64,000 bases of DNA, taken from Celerinatantimonas yamalensis (GTDB lineage: Bacteria > Pseudomonadota > Gammaproteobacteria > Enterobacterales > Celerinatantimonadaceae). The position numbers and the translations under genes were made by a program. Where the stretch lies: positions 1 to 64,000 of the forward strand of contig NZ_JBEQCT010000005.1 of the NCBI RefSeq assembly GCF_046054155.1, read 5' to 3'. Below the pieces are notes generated by a model. The model was given only the letters and a program-made list of their open reading frames with translations. It had not been told where the DNA came from and ran no database searches. Below are positions 44,765 to 53,610 of the stretch, piece by piece. Position 1 is the first letter of the stretch. Each line of letters starts with the position of its first letter.

Positions 44765-46227
44765 TGGCCAACCTCGGGTGATTTTGGGCCGCTGAACGGG
44801 AGATTGCCCATTGCCTGGTGCATCTTAATGGCGTGCTCGGCTAACGCTCTTAGTTCAGGTTTGGGCGCTTCTACCCACTCATTTGGGTGCAACTGGCGAC
44901 GCTTGCGAATCAGCGCAATTGCGGCATCAAGGGTCGGGTAGCGCTGCGGGTATTCAAGGTGTAAGAAGAGCGCAACCAAAATCACCGAACGACTGCGTCC
45001 CCCACGGCAATGAACCAAGATATTGCCATGTTCGCGATTGCGATATGAAGGTTTATCGGGCAGCTGTTGCAATAGCGCTGCGCGCATCATTTGATACCCG
45101 CCATAGAGTAGCTCGGGAGGGTTGCCTGCGCCGTCAATCAGCCCTAATTTATAGTAGCGGATTGCACCACTGCCATGGCGAATCAACTGCGGAGGGACAT
45201 GCTCGGTGGGATATTTAACCCAGTCGATATCTAAATTGACCGCGCAGTTGATGACCGTGGTAATTTGGTGCTTTTGTAGCAATGCTAAATCGGTTGCCCC
45301 AGTTGAGCCGGAGATATACAGATCCACACCCAAATTCGGCAGATCGGCTTGGATCAAGCTTATTGGGGGCAGAGGGTAGTGTTTTTTGGCCCCATTAGGG
45401 AGCCTCTCATCGGCCAATGCCACTGCTGGCTTTAACAGTGGAATATCACAGATATCCGAGAGGGTTTGCGCCACTATTGGGCAGGCCGCTAAAATGGAAC
45501 CTCCGCTGTAGATGGCCTCTAAATTTTCTGGATAACGACCCGTTTCACCGCCTGCTTCACTGACCAGTAATAGCCCAGCTAAACAGTCCCACGCATTCAT
45601 ATGCAGCTCGATGTAACCGTCAACGCGTCCTTCGGCCACCCAGGCTAGGGCTAATGCTCCTGATGCCCCGCGGCGTACGTTCGCGCCTTGGTCAAGCATC
45701 TGCGTCATGACATCCAAATAGCGTTGCTGTGAAACGCGAGTAGACCAACCCAGCTCAAAGGTGGCGCAGTTAAGTGCTTCAGGACAAGCAACCTGTAAAG
45801 GCTGGCCATTTTTTTTCGCATAATGGCCGCGCCGCGTTTGATAGAGCTCACCGGTAGCAGGGTTATAAATTGCACCAAGTTCCGTTTTGCCATCGAGTAC
45901 AAAGGCAATCGCGATACAAAAATGGGCAATCCCGCGAGCAAAATTAGCCGTGCCATCGATGGGGTCAATCACCCACAGCGCCGCAGCGTTTCCAGAGTGT
46001 TCACCGGTTTCTTCACCAAAAATCTGGTCATCGCTAAATTGTTCATGAATCGCTGCGTGGATCTGCAGCTCTACCAAACTATCGGCTTCGGTCAAATAGT
46101 CCTGATCCCCTTTGAGGGTAAACTGGCCCGCTGGGCGAGCGCGAAAATGCGCTAAAGCGGTTTCACCTGCGGCCAAAATAATATTTTTAAGGGCTGCTTC
46201 GCGCAGCTGAATGTTGTGATTATTCAA
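44761..46227 (-). CDS. Inositol-monophosphatase / dual-specificity phosphatase fusion
   Basis: A 488-aa cytoplasmic protein with two complete phosphatase domains. Residues ~1-265 are an IMPase-type, Mg2+-dependent enzyme with all three metal sites: GEETGEHSG, WVIDPIDGTANFARG (about residue 90) and MNAWDCLAGLLLVSEAGG. Residues ~305-475 are a cysteine phosphatase with the P-loop ILVHCRGGRSRSVILVA (HCxxGxxRS, about residue 406). Such a fusion is unusual. Together with a phytase-family enzyme and a sugar-phosphate-type importer it suggests stepwise removal of phosphates from an imported inositol or sugar phosphate. Start chosen at MNNHNIQL. 52 bases separate it from the binding-protein gene. Confidence 0.88.
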   Translation of the reverse strand: MNNHNIQLREAALKNIILAAGETALAHFRARPAGQFTLKGDQDYLTEADSLVELQIHAAIHEQFSDDQIFGEETGEHSGNAAALWVIDPIDGTANFARGIAHFCIAIAFVLDGKTELGAIYNPATGELYQTRRGHYAKKNGQPLQVACPEALNCATFELGWSTRVSQQRYLDVMTQMLDQGANVRRGASGALALAWVAEGRVDGYIELHMNAWDCLAGLLLVSEAGGETGRYPENLEAIYSGGSILAACPIVAQTLSDICDIPLLKPAVALADERLPNGAKKHYPLPPISLIQADLPNLGVDLYISGSTGATDLALLQKHQITTVINCAVNLDIDWVKYPTEHVPPQLIRHGSGAIRYYKLGLIDGAGNPPELLYGGYQMMRAALLQQLPDKPSYRNREHGNILVHCRGGRSRSVILVALFLHLEYPQRYPTLDAAIALIRKRRQLHPNEWVEAPKPELRALAEHAIKMHQAMGNLPFSGPKSPEVGQ

Positions 46228-46279
46228 GTTCTGTTCCTTGCCTCAAGGGGCGTAGTGCTGAGTGCGATCCGCCTAGTCA

Positions 46280-47389
46280 TTATTGCATGTAGCTTAAGTT
46301 CCAAAGATCTTGCCAATCTTGACGATGCTGCCAATCTGATTTGGCGGTATTGATATCAAAAACCATTAATTGATGACGATATTTGCCAATGCCGGACGCT
46401 TCATTAGCCGGCAGTTTGACCTGTTGGTTGGTCGACATCTTGCCGTCAACGCTTTGCGGGGCGATCCCTTGCTGGGTCAATACATAATGGATAAACAGTT
46501 TTGCTGCGGCTAAGTGATGAGTGCCTGAAGCGATCAGACCCAGAGTTGGATAGTTCCAACCGATAAATGGTTTTAATCCATTACAAATGCCCAATTTCAT
46601 ACCATCTTTGTTTTTTCGAAATTTGGCGCTTGAGATGATCCCCACAAAATCTTGCTTGGCATCTGGTGAGCCAATGGCCGCTGCCGCATCGGTATCTGAA
46701 TGGGTGAGCAGTGGATGGTTGGCCGCTAAGCGCTTCACAAATAACGCTGTAGCACTGCTGCTATTAGCTGGGAGCGCTTTGCCAAATTGCTGACGATAGG
46801 CTTGACGCATCTGCGCATCATAATGGGTTGCCATCTGGTTGAACCAGTCGGTATAGGCCGGTTTTGCCGTTGGATCTTGCATGGCAATATGACCGCGCCA
46901 TTGAGGCAGCGTTAGCTGCCAGATATTAGTGATGGGGCAGTGCCGGTGGTGAGCCGTATTGTAACTAATAATATTGGGCGCTAGTACCACTGCCAGTGGG
47001 TTTTGGTAACGCTTAGCAATATCATGTTTTAAACCGGCTGGCAGGTAACTCATGGCCGCACCACTGCCGATTAACTGCACAATGGCGGCGGGGGTATCTT
47101 CGACTAACGCTACATCGGTTCGAACATTATGTGCTTTTGCTTCGCGGCTCATGATCTCTATAATTTGCGGCGCTTTGGCTTTGACCCCGATGGCATGAAT
47201 TGAATATTTTTTGCTGAAATTTTTTGCCTGCGTGACGATTTTGCCGGTCGAGGCATAAATAGTCAGCGAGCCTTCTTGTTGCGCGGCCTGAATCAGCGCT
47301 GGTAAGTTGGTTGGCGTCGCGTGGGCGAGGTTCGCTCCACCGAATAGGGCTGTGATGGCCATCAAACTGGTTTTCAATGAGCGGTTCAT
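46280..47389 (-). CDS. AfuA/FbpA-type periplasmic binding protein
   Basis: A 369-aa secreted binding protein with a signal peptide ending at LAHA. The mature start EGSLTIYASTGKIVTQ and the blocks VLAPNIISYN, WRGHIAMQDPTAKPAY and GLIASGTHHLAAAKLFIHYV place it in the class II group containing FbpA and AfuA. AfuA of Actinobacillus and Citrobacter, once thought to bind iron, binds hexose phosphates. I see no clear iron-type Tyr-Tyr pair in the C-terminal third, which agrees with an organophosphate ligand. Third gene of the importer operon. Confidence 0.82.
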   Translation of the reverse strand: MNRSLKTSLMAITALFGGANLAHATPTNLPALIQAAQQEGSLTIYASTGKIVTQAKNFSKKYSIHAIGVKAKAPQIIEIMSREAKAHNVRTDVALVEDTPAAIVQLIGSGAAMSYLPAGLKHDIAKRYQNPLAVVLAPNIISYNTAHHRHCPITNIWQLTLPQWRGHIAMQDPTAKPAYTDWFNQMATHYDAQMRQAYRQQFGKALPANSSSATALFVKRLAANHPLLTHSDTDAAAAIGSPDAKQDFVGIISSAKFRKNKDGMKLGICNGLKPFIGWNYPTLGLIASGTHHLAAAKLFIHYVLTQQGIAPQSVDGKMSTNQQVKLPANEASGIGKYRHQLMVFDINTAKSDWQHRQDWQDLWNLSYMQ

Positions 47390-47456
47390 TCAATGTTCCT
47401 TTTGGTCAATAACACAATGGATTTGTTTGCGCATGGCGCAGAACGGTTCTGCTGGT

Positions 47457-48560
47457 TCAACAGGCTTGTTGGGTGTCTGCATTGACTTCGCTAAAACGAT
47501 GGCATGTACCGTCCGCATCAAAAAAATGCAGCGCGTCATCAGGAAATTGGCAGAAGACTAGATCACCGATCTGCCATTGAGGGTGCAGTTGCGTGGAGTA
47601 GTGCAACGGTTCTGCGCCGTTGCTGAGCTCGATAATCCAGCTGCCACCTGTTGGGATAATGGTGGTGATTTTCATCGCGAGCGCATCGTATGAACACTGT
47701 TTATTTAAGATCAGCGCTTCTGGGCGAATACCACATGAGTCGATCTGCTTGGGCAGGTGAAAGCGTTGCTGTAGATGCTTCGCTAATACCGATTCAGGCT
47801 GGTTAAGATTGATCTGGTTTAGTTTTGGACTTCCCATAAAATCGGCAACAAAACGGTTGACTGGCAAGGCATAGATCTCGTGTGGGGTCCCGACTTGTTG
47901 CAAGTGCCCTTCGCTCATCACCGCAATAGTGGTGGCCAGTGTCATGGCTTCCCATTGGTCATGGCTGACAAAAATGATGGTTGTGCCGAAGGTTTCATGA
48001 ATGCGGCGCAGCTCAGCGCGCATCTCAAGGCGTAGCGCTGCATCAAGGTTGGATAGCGGTTCATCCAGTAGCAATACATCGGGGTTGACCGCCAGCATGC
48101 GCGCTAACGCCACGCGTTGCTGTTGGCCGCCAGAAAGCTGCGCTGGATAACGCTTGGCATATGGGGCGATGCTGAGCTTATTCATCACATCTTGGCTGCG
48201 CGCTTTGATCTCATCGGCGGGTAACTTTTTCACTTTTAGACCAAAGGTAATGTTTTCAGCAACGCTCATGTGTGGCCAAAGTGCGTAACTTTGAAAAACC
48301 AGACCAATATTGCGTTTTTCTGGCGGGATAAAACACCCCTGTTCCATGGAGTCGACGACTCGTTCACCAATGGCAATCTCGCCTTGGCTAATCGGTTCGA
48401 TGCCCGCAATCATGCGCAAAATGGTGGTTTTGCCACAACCCGAGGGCCCCAAAAGACAAAGAAACTCACCGTCTTTGACCTCTAAGTTCAGATTGTTCAC
48501 GGCAGGGCTCGCCGCGCCGGAATAGGTTTTAGTGAGATTTCTCAAATGAATCGCAGGCAT
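47457..48560 (-). CDS. AfuC/FbpC-type ABC importer ATPase
   Basis: A 367-aa nucleotide-binding subunit with Walker A GPSGCGKTTILRM, signature LSGGQQQRVALARML, Walker B VLLLDEPLSNLD, and the switch VSHDQWEAM. A C-terminal TOBE-type extension of ~130 residues follows. Start placed at MPAIHLRN (48560), where TTGGAG precedes the ATG and only one base separates it from the permease stop. It energises the importer of the phytase-linked operon. Confidence 0.92.
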   Translation of the reverse strand: MPAIHLRNLTKTYSGAASPAVNNLNLEVKDGEFLCLLGPSGCGKTTILRMIAGIEPISQGEIAIGERVVDSMEQGCFIPPEKRNIGLVFQSYALWPHMSVAENITFGLKVKKLPADEIKARSQDVMNKLSIAPYAKRYPAQLSGGQQQRVALARMLAVNPDVLLLDEPLSNLDAALRLEMRAELRRIHETFGTTIIFVSHDQWEAMTLATTIAVMSEGHLQQVGTPHEIYALPVNRFVADFMGSPKLNQINLNQPESVLAKHLQQRFHLPKQIDSCGIRPEALILNKQCSYDALAMKITTIIPTGGSWIIELSNGAEPLHYSTQLHPQWQIGDLVFCQFPDDALHFFDADGTCHRFSEVNADTQQAC

Positions 48561-48561
48561 G

Positions 48562-50388
48562 TTATTTCTCCAACCCTTCTGCAAGGCTATTACCCGTTAT
48601 TTTTCCAATCAATGCGGTACCGCCCCAAGCGATTAGAGCGATCATTAAGACCACGGCATTAGCGGCTTGGTCGTAGTTGTAATCGAGTAGCCGCAGCGAA
48701 TAAGTTGATAAGACATCGGTGGCAGGGATAGCTAAAATGATAAACAAGCTGACCCCTTTGATGCCGGAAATAAATGGCAAGACAATGCCGGTGACCAAGG
48801 GGGCAATTTGAATGGGCACAATAATGCGCGTGATGCGTTTGATCCAACCTGCGCCGGCAATGCGCGCCGCCTCTTCACTCTCTTTGCCGAGCTGTGTCAT
48901 CGCCACAATTCCTGAACGGCTGGCGTAGGGCATTTTTTCGGCGATAAGTGCAATAATCAGTAAAGCAGGCGTGCCATACAGCGCGGGGATGGGCCCGTGC
49001 GAGACCGCGAACAACGACAAAAACGCCGCTGCAAAGGCAATTCCCGGAACCAGATAGGGTAAAAACGTCACCTGACGAATAAACACGCTGATGCTATGCA
49101 CCGAACAGCGCATCACCGCATAGCCAACCAGCAGCCCTAACACCCCCGCGACAACCGATGCTGAACCAACGATAACAATAGTATTGCTGACGGCTCGCCA
49201 AAAATCATGGCTGAGTAAAATGCCGTTATGCATGGCTACTGTGTCAAGATGATGACCAATCCAAAATGCCAAGGTAAAGTTGCTCGGGTTAAAGCGGCCC
49301 GGCACCAACATAATGGTAGATAAAAACAGGGTGAGTAGTGGGATCACCACGCTGATCAATACAAAACAAAAGGGCAGTAGTGCGGCCCAATAACGCCAAC
49401 GACCCAGATTAGATTGACGCTCTATGGCGCCTTTACCACCCACGGTGATAAAGCGTTTAGCTTCGCGCACCATTTTGACATCCAATAATAAGGTGAGTAC
49501 TCCCATCAACATGATCACGGCTGAGAGCACCGCTGCGACCCCGTTTTGCCGTGAATCTAACGCGCGATAGAGCTGGGTCGAGAGGGTATTAAAATGCACT
49601 GGTAGGCCTAAAATATAGGGGATAGCAAATTCACCAATGCAATCGGCAAAAATCAGCAGCGCCGCTGACAAAAGAGCTGGACGCATCAGGGGTAGGATAA
49701 TCTTCAGGGCGATAGTGCGCCGAGGTGTACCCAAAATCAGCGCGCAGTCTTCCAACTGGCTATCGAAACGCTTAAGCGCATTACCCACAATCAAAATGAC
49801 CAACGGGGTAAAGTGTAGCGTTAAAATAATCACCAATGGCACATAGCCATAGGCTAATGCGTCAGGCGTTTGAATGCCCAGCGCACTTAACCAGCCCGGC
49901 TGACCGCCGACCAATGCGTTTTTAAAAATGGTTTTCCAAGCGAGAGCAAAGGTCCAAGAGGGCAACATAAAAGGCACAATCAGTGCGCTGACAAACCAGC
50001 GTCGCCCCGCCATATTGGTGCGCTGCACCAGCCAAGACAACGTCACCCCAATCAGCAACGTCGCGCAAACGACACTCAGCGCTACCGCTAAGGTATTCAC
50101 GAGTGGTGTCCACAATAGCAGTGTTGACATCCGCGAGGCCAAAGTGCGAATTAAGTAATAACGACTCCATTGCCCAGCCAACACATGGGTATGCATTTCA
50201 TCACCGGTATGCGCGATGATCGCACTGAGTAAAATAGAAATGACTGGCGCAACAACTAGGTAGGTAAACAAGCAAACTAATATAACGCCGAGCCAATTAG
50301 CCGGTTCATGACGAAATATTGCAACCATGTGCTTGAGCCGCATGCGATAAGAAACTGTCGATAATGGCGCATTTCTTAGGGATTTCAT
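48562..50388 (-). CDS. AfuB/FbpB-type double-domain ABC permease
   Basis: A 608-aa inner-membrane permease made of two fused halves, each with about six hydrophobic segments and an EAA-type coupling loop. The second loop, EKMPYASRSGIVAMTQLGKE then SEEAARIAGAGWIKRI, is a clear example near residue 495. The first is FDSQLEDCALILGTPRRTIA near 220. This arrangement is typical of FbpB/AfuB permeases. It is the first gene of the operon importer-ATPase-binding protein-phosphatase-regulator. A palindrome upstream may be the operator. Confidence 0.9.
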   Translation of the reverse strand: MKSLRNAPLSTVSYRMRLKHMVAIFRHEPANWLGVILVCLFTYLVVAPVISILLSAIIAHTGDEMHTHVLAGQWSRYYLIRTLASRMSTLLLWTPLVNTLAVALSVVCATLLIGVTLSWLVQRTNMAGRRWFVSALIVPFMLPSWTFALAWKTIFKNALVGGQPGWLSALGIQTPDALAYGYVPLVIILTLHFTPLVILIVGNALKRFDSQLEDCALILGTPRRTIALKIILPLMRPALLSAALLIFADCIGEFAIPYILGLPVHFNTLSTQLYRALDSRQNGVAAVLSAVIMLMGVLTLLLDVKMVREAKRFITVGGKGAIERQSNLGRWRYWAALLPFCFVLISVVIPLLTLFLSTIMLVPGRFNPSNFTLAFWIGHHLDTVAMHNGILLSHDFWRAVSNTIVIVGSASVVAGVLGLLVGYAVMRCSVHSISVFIRQVTFLPYLVPGIAFAAAFLSLFAVSHGPIPALYGTPALLIIALIAEKMPYASRSGIVAMTQLGKESEEAARIAGAGWIKRITRIIVPIQIAPLVTGIVLPFISGIKGVSLFIILAIPATDVLSTYSLRLLDYNYDQAANAVVLMIALIAWGGTALIGKITGNSLAEGLEK

Positions 50389-50460
50389 AAGCTATTCGTC
50401 AATGATGATGCGATTTAATGGAGCCATCTTAAGGAAGGTTTATGACAGTGAGATGAACTG

Positions 50461-50476
50461 TTGCACCTATGTGCAA
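50461..50476. promoter_or_regulatory. Palindrome upstream of the importer operon, possible LacI-type operator
   Basis: TTGCAC-CTAT-GTGCAA is a perfect 6-4-6 dyad, 73 bases upstream of the permease start codon, in the right place for an operator of the operon's own LacI-type regulator. No second copy was noticed before the porin gene. Assignment is inference. Confidence 0.4.
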
Positions 50477-50654
50477 TGAAGGTTTTATGACAATCACACG
50501 GGGCTGATTGGCACAAGCAAGGTCAGGTTGTGATTTTTGAATCGTAAGGAATGATTAAAAAATAGGGAAGGGGTGAGGCGGTGAATTGGTCAGACAGCCT
50601 GTTCGCTACGTCTTGGGGATGTTGGATGGTTTCATTTCAACCTAAATGTTCAAC

Positions 50655-51150
50655 GTAGCCCGGTAGCAGCGCAGCGAATGCCGGGAGATGGCGGTCGTTT
50701 ACCCGCAATGGCGCAGGTTTTAAGTGGTTTTTATCGGCTAGTTTCCCCAGATTTCACATGCGTTACATCCGAGGGACATCGAGCCTTGTTCAAACCGAAA
50801 ACGCCCAATGTAGCCCGGTAGCCGCGCAGCGAATGCCGGGAGATGGCGGTCGTTTACCCGCAATGACGCAGGTTTTAGGTGGTTTTTATCGGCTAGTTTC
50901 CCCAGATTTCACATGCGTTACATCCGGGGGATATTGAGCCTTGTTCAAACCGAAAATGCCCAATGTAGCCCGGTAGCAGCGCAGCGAATGCCGGGAGATG
51001 GCGGTCGTTTACCCGCAATGGCGCAGGTTTTAAGTGGTTTTTATCGGCTAGTTTCCCCAGATTTCACATGCGTTACATTCGGGGGACATCGAGCCTTGTT
51101 CAAACCGAAAACGCCCAATGTAGCCCGGTAGCAGCGCAGTGAATGCCGGG
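50655..51150. repeat. Satellite of 155-bp units on a REP-like palindrome
   Basis: Units start at 50655, 50810, 50965 and 51120, exactly 155 bases apart. The first three are complete and the last stops after about 30 bases. Each begins with GTAGCCCGGTAGC and closes the dyad with GAATGCCGGG about 15 bases later, a REP-like stem CCCGG/CCGGG. Units differ at only a few positions, so the array is recent or homogenised. Open frames inside it are by-products of the repeat. Confidence 0.95.
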
Positions 51151-51495
51151 GATGTGATCAGAGTAGTGAAACGAGATTTCGGCATTAGGGCTCGGTAGTG
51201 AGTGAACGTATCCGAGCCGATCGTAAATTCTCCGTTTTGTTCCATTGAATTGCGCGGCAAAGTCTTTAATAAGGATGAAAACCATAGCTTTTTTGATTTT
51301 TATCATTTACTTTGGTTCTTAAAATTGTCTATGAAATGCATGACTTATTGGATACATGACGCCACTAAAAAGAGTTGATCATCTAGAATGTTTCGGTTGA
51401 TGACCTCAATATTAATCCATCAACAATGAGGATTAATACAGACGAATGGCCGAAAAAGGAAGCAAAGCACACAACACCACTAAAGAGGGGTAAAA

Positions 51496-52689
51496 ATGAA
51501 TACGCAAGTCAGTCAAAAAGGCATTAATAATCTTAATTTAGGTGAGCTCACTCACTTTAACTTTGATTTCGGTGAGTCGACTCACAATACAGAACCATCG
51601 AGTCAATGTTATGACATGTCAAAGTATATCGGTTTTATAACATCAGTCGAAGACGAAAATGCAGCCATTGAACACAACACAAACTTGATGCTTACAAAAT
51701 TTCGGAAACTTTATTATGATTCATTTGGCTGGAATGAGTTTCTCATCCCAGAAACAAGCCATGTTGCTACATTTCCCCAAAGCCAATCCACACAAAACAT
51801 AAAACATAGCCATCAAGTCAATTTAACCAATAATGATTTATACGATGTCGCGCATATCTTCGCTATTTTAGATGCAAACAACCACAATGGCCCATTTACA
51901 CCAGTCCCCGAGAGTATCATTAACTCGAGTTATTGGAATGATCTCAAAGATATTGTTCCTGTTGTTCAAGACAGGCTAATGGCAGCAGGCTGGCTTGGTG
52001 ATCTGTCAGAAATAACAGGGGAAATATTTTTAAACAGGAAAGATATATCTAAGCTACAAAAAGATCAGAAAAACGAAGAAAAACAAAAAATCATCAACCA
52101 ATTTGGCGCTTATTATAAAACCTTAGCCAATGTCGATGGTATGATCATGGCAGGCAATGCCACCAATAATCAATATGAAGGCAAAAAAGTATCTGAAATA
52201 TTTGAGAGCTTTTATGGTGGCGGTTCTCTACCTGGAGAACGAAGCCAATTAAAATCATCTATTTATTTGAAATATGGTGAATCAATTGGGTTACAAAATT
52301 GGAATGGTCATTGTTTCGAAAATAGTGAAGATTGGCTAAAAAAACAAAAATCTAATTTACAAACATGTACAGCGTTCTATGTGATGAAAAAGATAGGATT
52401 AGATAATACCACCACCACCCAACAAATCGATTTAGAGAGCTTACAATGCGATCTAAAACGTTTCTCGGAAAGCCTAACCGAACAAGATAAAAGAAAGGGT
52501 TTTGTTTCACAGGCATTAAATGACGAAATCAATCAGACTTCCTCTATAGGAAAAATACCATCAATCATTAAGACCTGTGTTTTAATCTGGAATGGTTTTT
52601 ATAATCATGTGATGTCATTAGATTCTATCCTTTCATCTTACTTAGATGGGCTTTCTCAGGCCATCATTAACACACAAAAAGCTAATTAG
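51496..52689 (+). CDS. Unrecognised protein between two satellite arrays
   Basis: A 397-aa protein that I cannot assign to any family. No signal peptide or membrane segment is evident. It is rich in Asn, Gln, Ser and Lys. The N-terminus repeats a short motif (LGELTHFNFDFGESTHN). The middle and C-terminal parts look mostly helical, with a Gly-rich SFYGGGSLPGERSQ stretch near residue 240. Three to four Cys lie in the C-terminal half. GAGGGG lies seven bases before the ATG. The gene is visibly more A+T-rich than its surroundings and is bracketed by satellites, which suggests horizontal acquisition. The coding call rests on frame length and the ribosome-binding site. Confidence 0.75.
   Translation: MNTQVSQKGINNLNLGELTHFNFDFGESTHNTEPSSQCYDMSKYIGFITSVEDENAAIEHNTNLMLTKFRKLYYDSFGWNEFLIPETSHVATFPQSQSTQNIKHSHQVNLTNNDLYDVAHIFAILDANNHNGPFTPVPESIINSSYWNDLKDIVPVVQDRLMAAGWLGDLSEITGEIFLNRKDISKLQKDQKNEEKQKIINQFGAYYKTLANVDGMIMAGNATNNQYEGKKVSEIFESFYGGGSLPGERSQLKSSIYLKYGESIGLQNWNGHCFENSEDWLKKQKSNLQTCTAFYVMKKIGLDNTTTTQQIDLESLQCDLKRFSESLTEQDKRKGFVSQALNDEINQTSSIGKIPSIIKTCVLIWNGFYNHVMSLDSILSSYLDGLSQAIINTQKAN
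51542..51585. promoter_or_regulatory. Two palindromes inside the 5' coding end of the orphan gene
   Basis: GTGAGCTCAC (51542-51551) and GTGAGTCGACTCAC (51572-51585) are perfect palindromes, 30 bases apart from start to start, sharing the half-site GTGAG. They lie within the first 30 codons. They may be operators for an autoregulatory protein, an mRNA hairpin pair, or simply the DNA of a duplicated peptide motif. Confidence 0.4.
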
Positions 52690-52857
52690 CTCATAAAAAT
52701 GTCACTAAAAATGATAAACGAATGGGTTGCCATAGGTACTGTTGTAACGTTATATCCATGCAGCTCATTCGATTCTATTGAACATGACTATTACGGTGTG
52801 AATATCATTTGCCAATGATAAAAACACGTTACAAAGCCCCGCATATTGCTCATCCAT
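52690..52857. other. Intergenic between orphan gene and second satellite
   Basis: No gene seen. Contains no clear terminator for the orphan gene. Confidence 0.4.
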
Positions 52858-53610
52858 TAAGCTGCCTGTTGTAGCCCGGCAGTCGCGCAGCGAATGCCGG
52901 GAATGAAATAAGTGTGTGCGAACAATCCATCCATGGAGCGGCTTACATCGGTCATCCATGACCTCACTTCCTCAGGCTGCGAAACTTATCTTTCGGTCCT
53001 TCGTCACCTAAGCTGCCTGCTGTAGCCCGGTAGTAGCGCAGCGAATGCCGGGGAATAAAATAAGTGTGTGCTAACAATCCTTCCCTGGAGCGGCTCACAT
53101 CGGTCATCCATGACCTCACTTCCTCAGGCTGCGAAACTTATCTTTCGATCCTTCGTCACCTAAGCTGCCTGCTGTAGCCCGGTAGTAGCGCAGCGAATGC
53201 CGGGGAATGAAATAAGTGTGTGCGAACAATCCTTCCCTGGAGCGCCTCACATCGGCCATCCATGACCTCACTTCCTCAAGCTGCGAAACTTATCTTTCGG
53301 TCCTTCGTCACCTAAGCTGCCTGTTGTAGCCCGGTAGTAGCGCAGCGAATGCCGGGGAATGAAATAAGTGTGTGCTAACAATCCGTCCATGGAGCGGCTC
53401 ACATCGGTCATCCATGACCTCACTTCCTCAGGCTGCGAAACTTATCTTTCGATCCTTCGTCACCTAAGCTGCCTGTTGTAGCCCGGTAGTAGCGTAGCGA
53501 ATGCCGGGAATAAAATGAGTGTGTGCTAACAATCCGTCCATGGAGCGGCTCACATCGGTCATCCATGACCTCACTTCCTCAGGCTGCGAAACGATGTTTC
53601 GATCCTTCGT
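52858..53610. repeat. Satellite of about 152-bp units carrying half a type I-F CRISPR repeat
   Basis: The REP-like segment GTAGCCCGG starts at 52871, 53022, 53174, 53326 and 53478, spacing 151-152 bases. Each copy is preceded by TAAGCTGCCTG, identical to part of the canonical type I-F CRISPR repeat. The sixth TAAGCTGCCTG is the real terminal repeat of the array at 53611. The filler between (GGAGCGGCTCACATCGG, CCTCACTTCCTCAGGCTGCG) differs from that of the 155-bp satellite, but the REP-like palindrome is shared. Confidence 0.93.

Noticed and set aside
46280..50388. Ferric iron importer (FbpABC)
   Set aside because: Family resemblance is real, but the neighbours are phosphatases and a LacI regulator, no Fur box was seen upstream, and no clear iron-type tyrosine pair was found in the binding protein. 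An organophosphate substrate fits better, though iron is not strictly excluded.
50913..51306. Open frames inside or at the edge of the 155-bp satellite
   Set aside because: They repeat the satellite unit in translation and have no coding character outside it.
51496..52689. Anti-CRISPR or cas accessory gene
   Set aside because: Considered because of proximity to the array, but it is large, on the opposite strand, separated by a satellite, and has no cas-like motif. Nothing in the sequence supports it beyond position.
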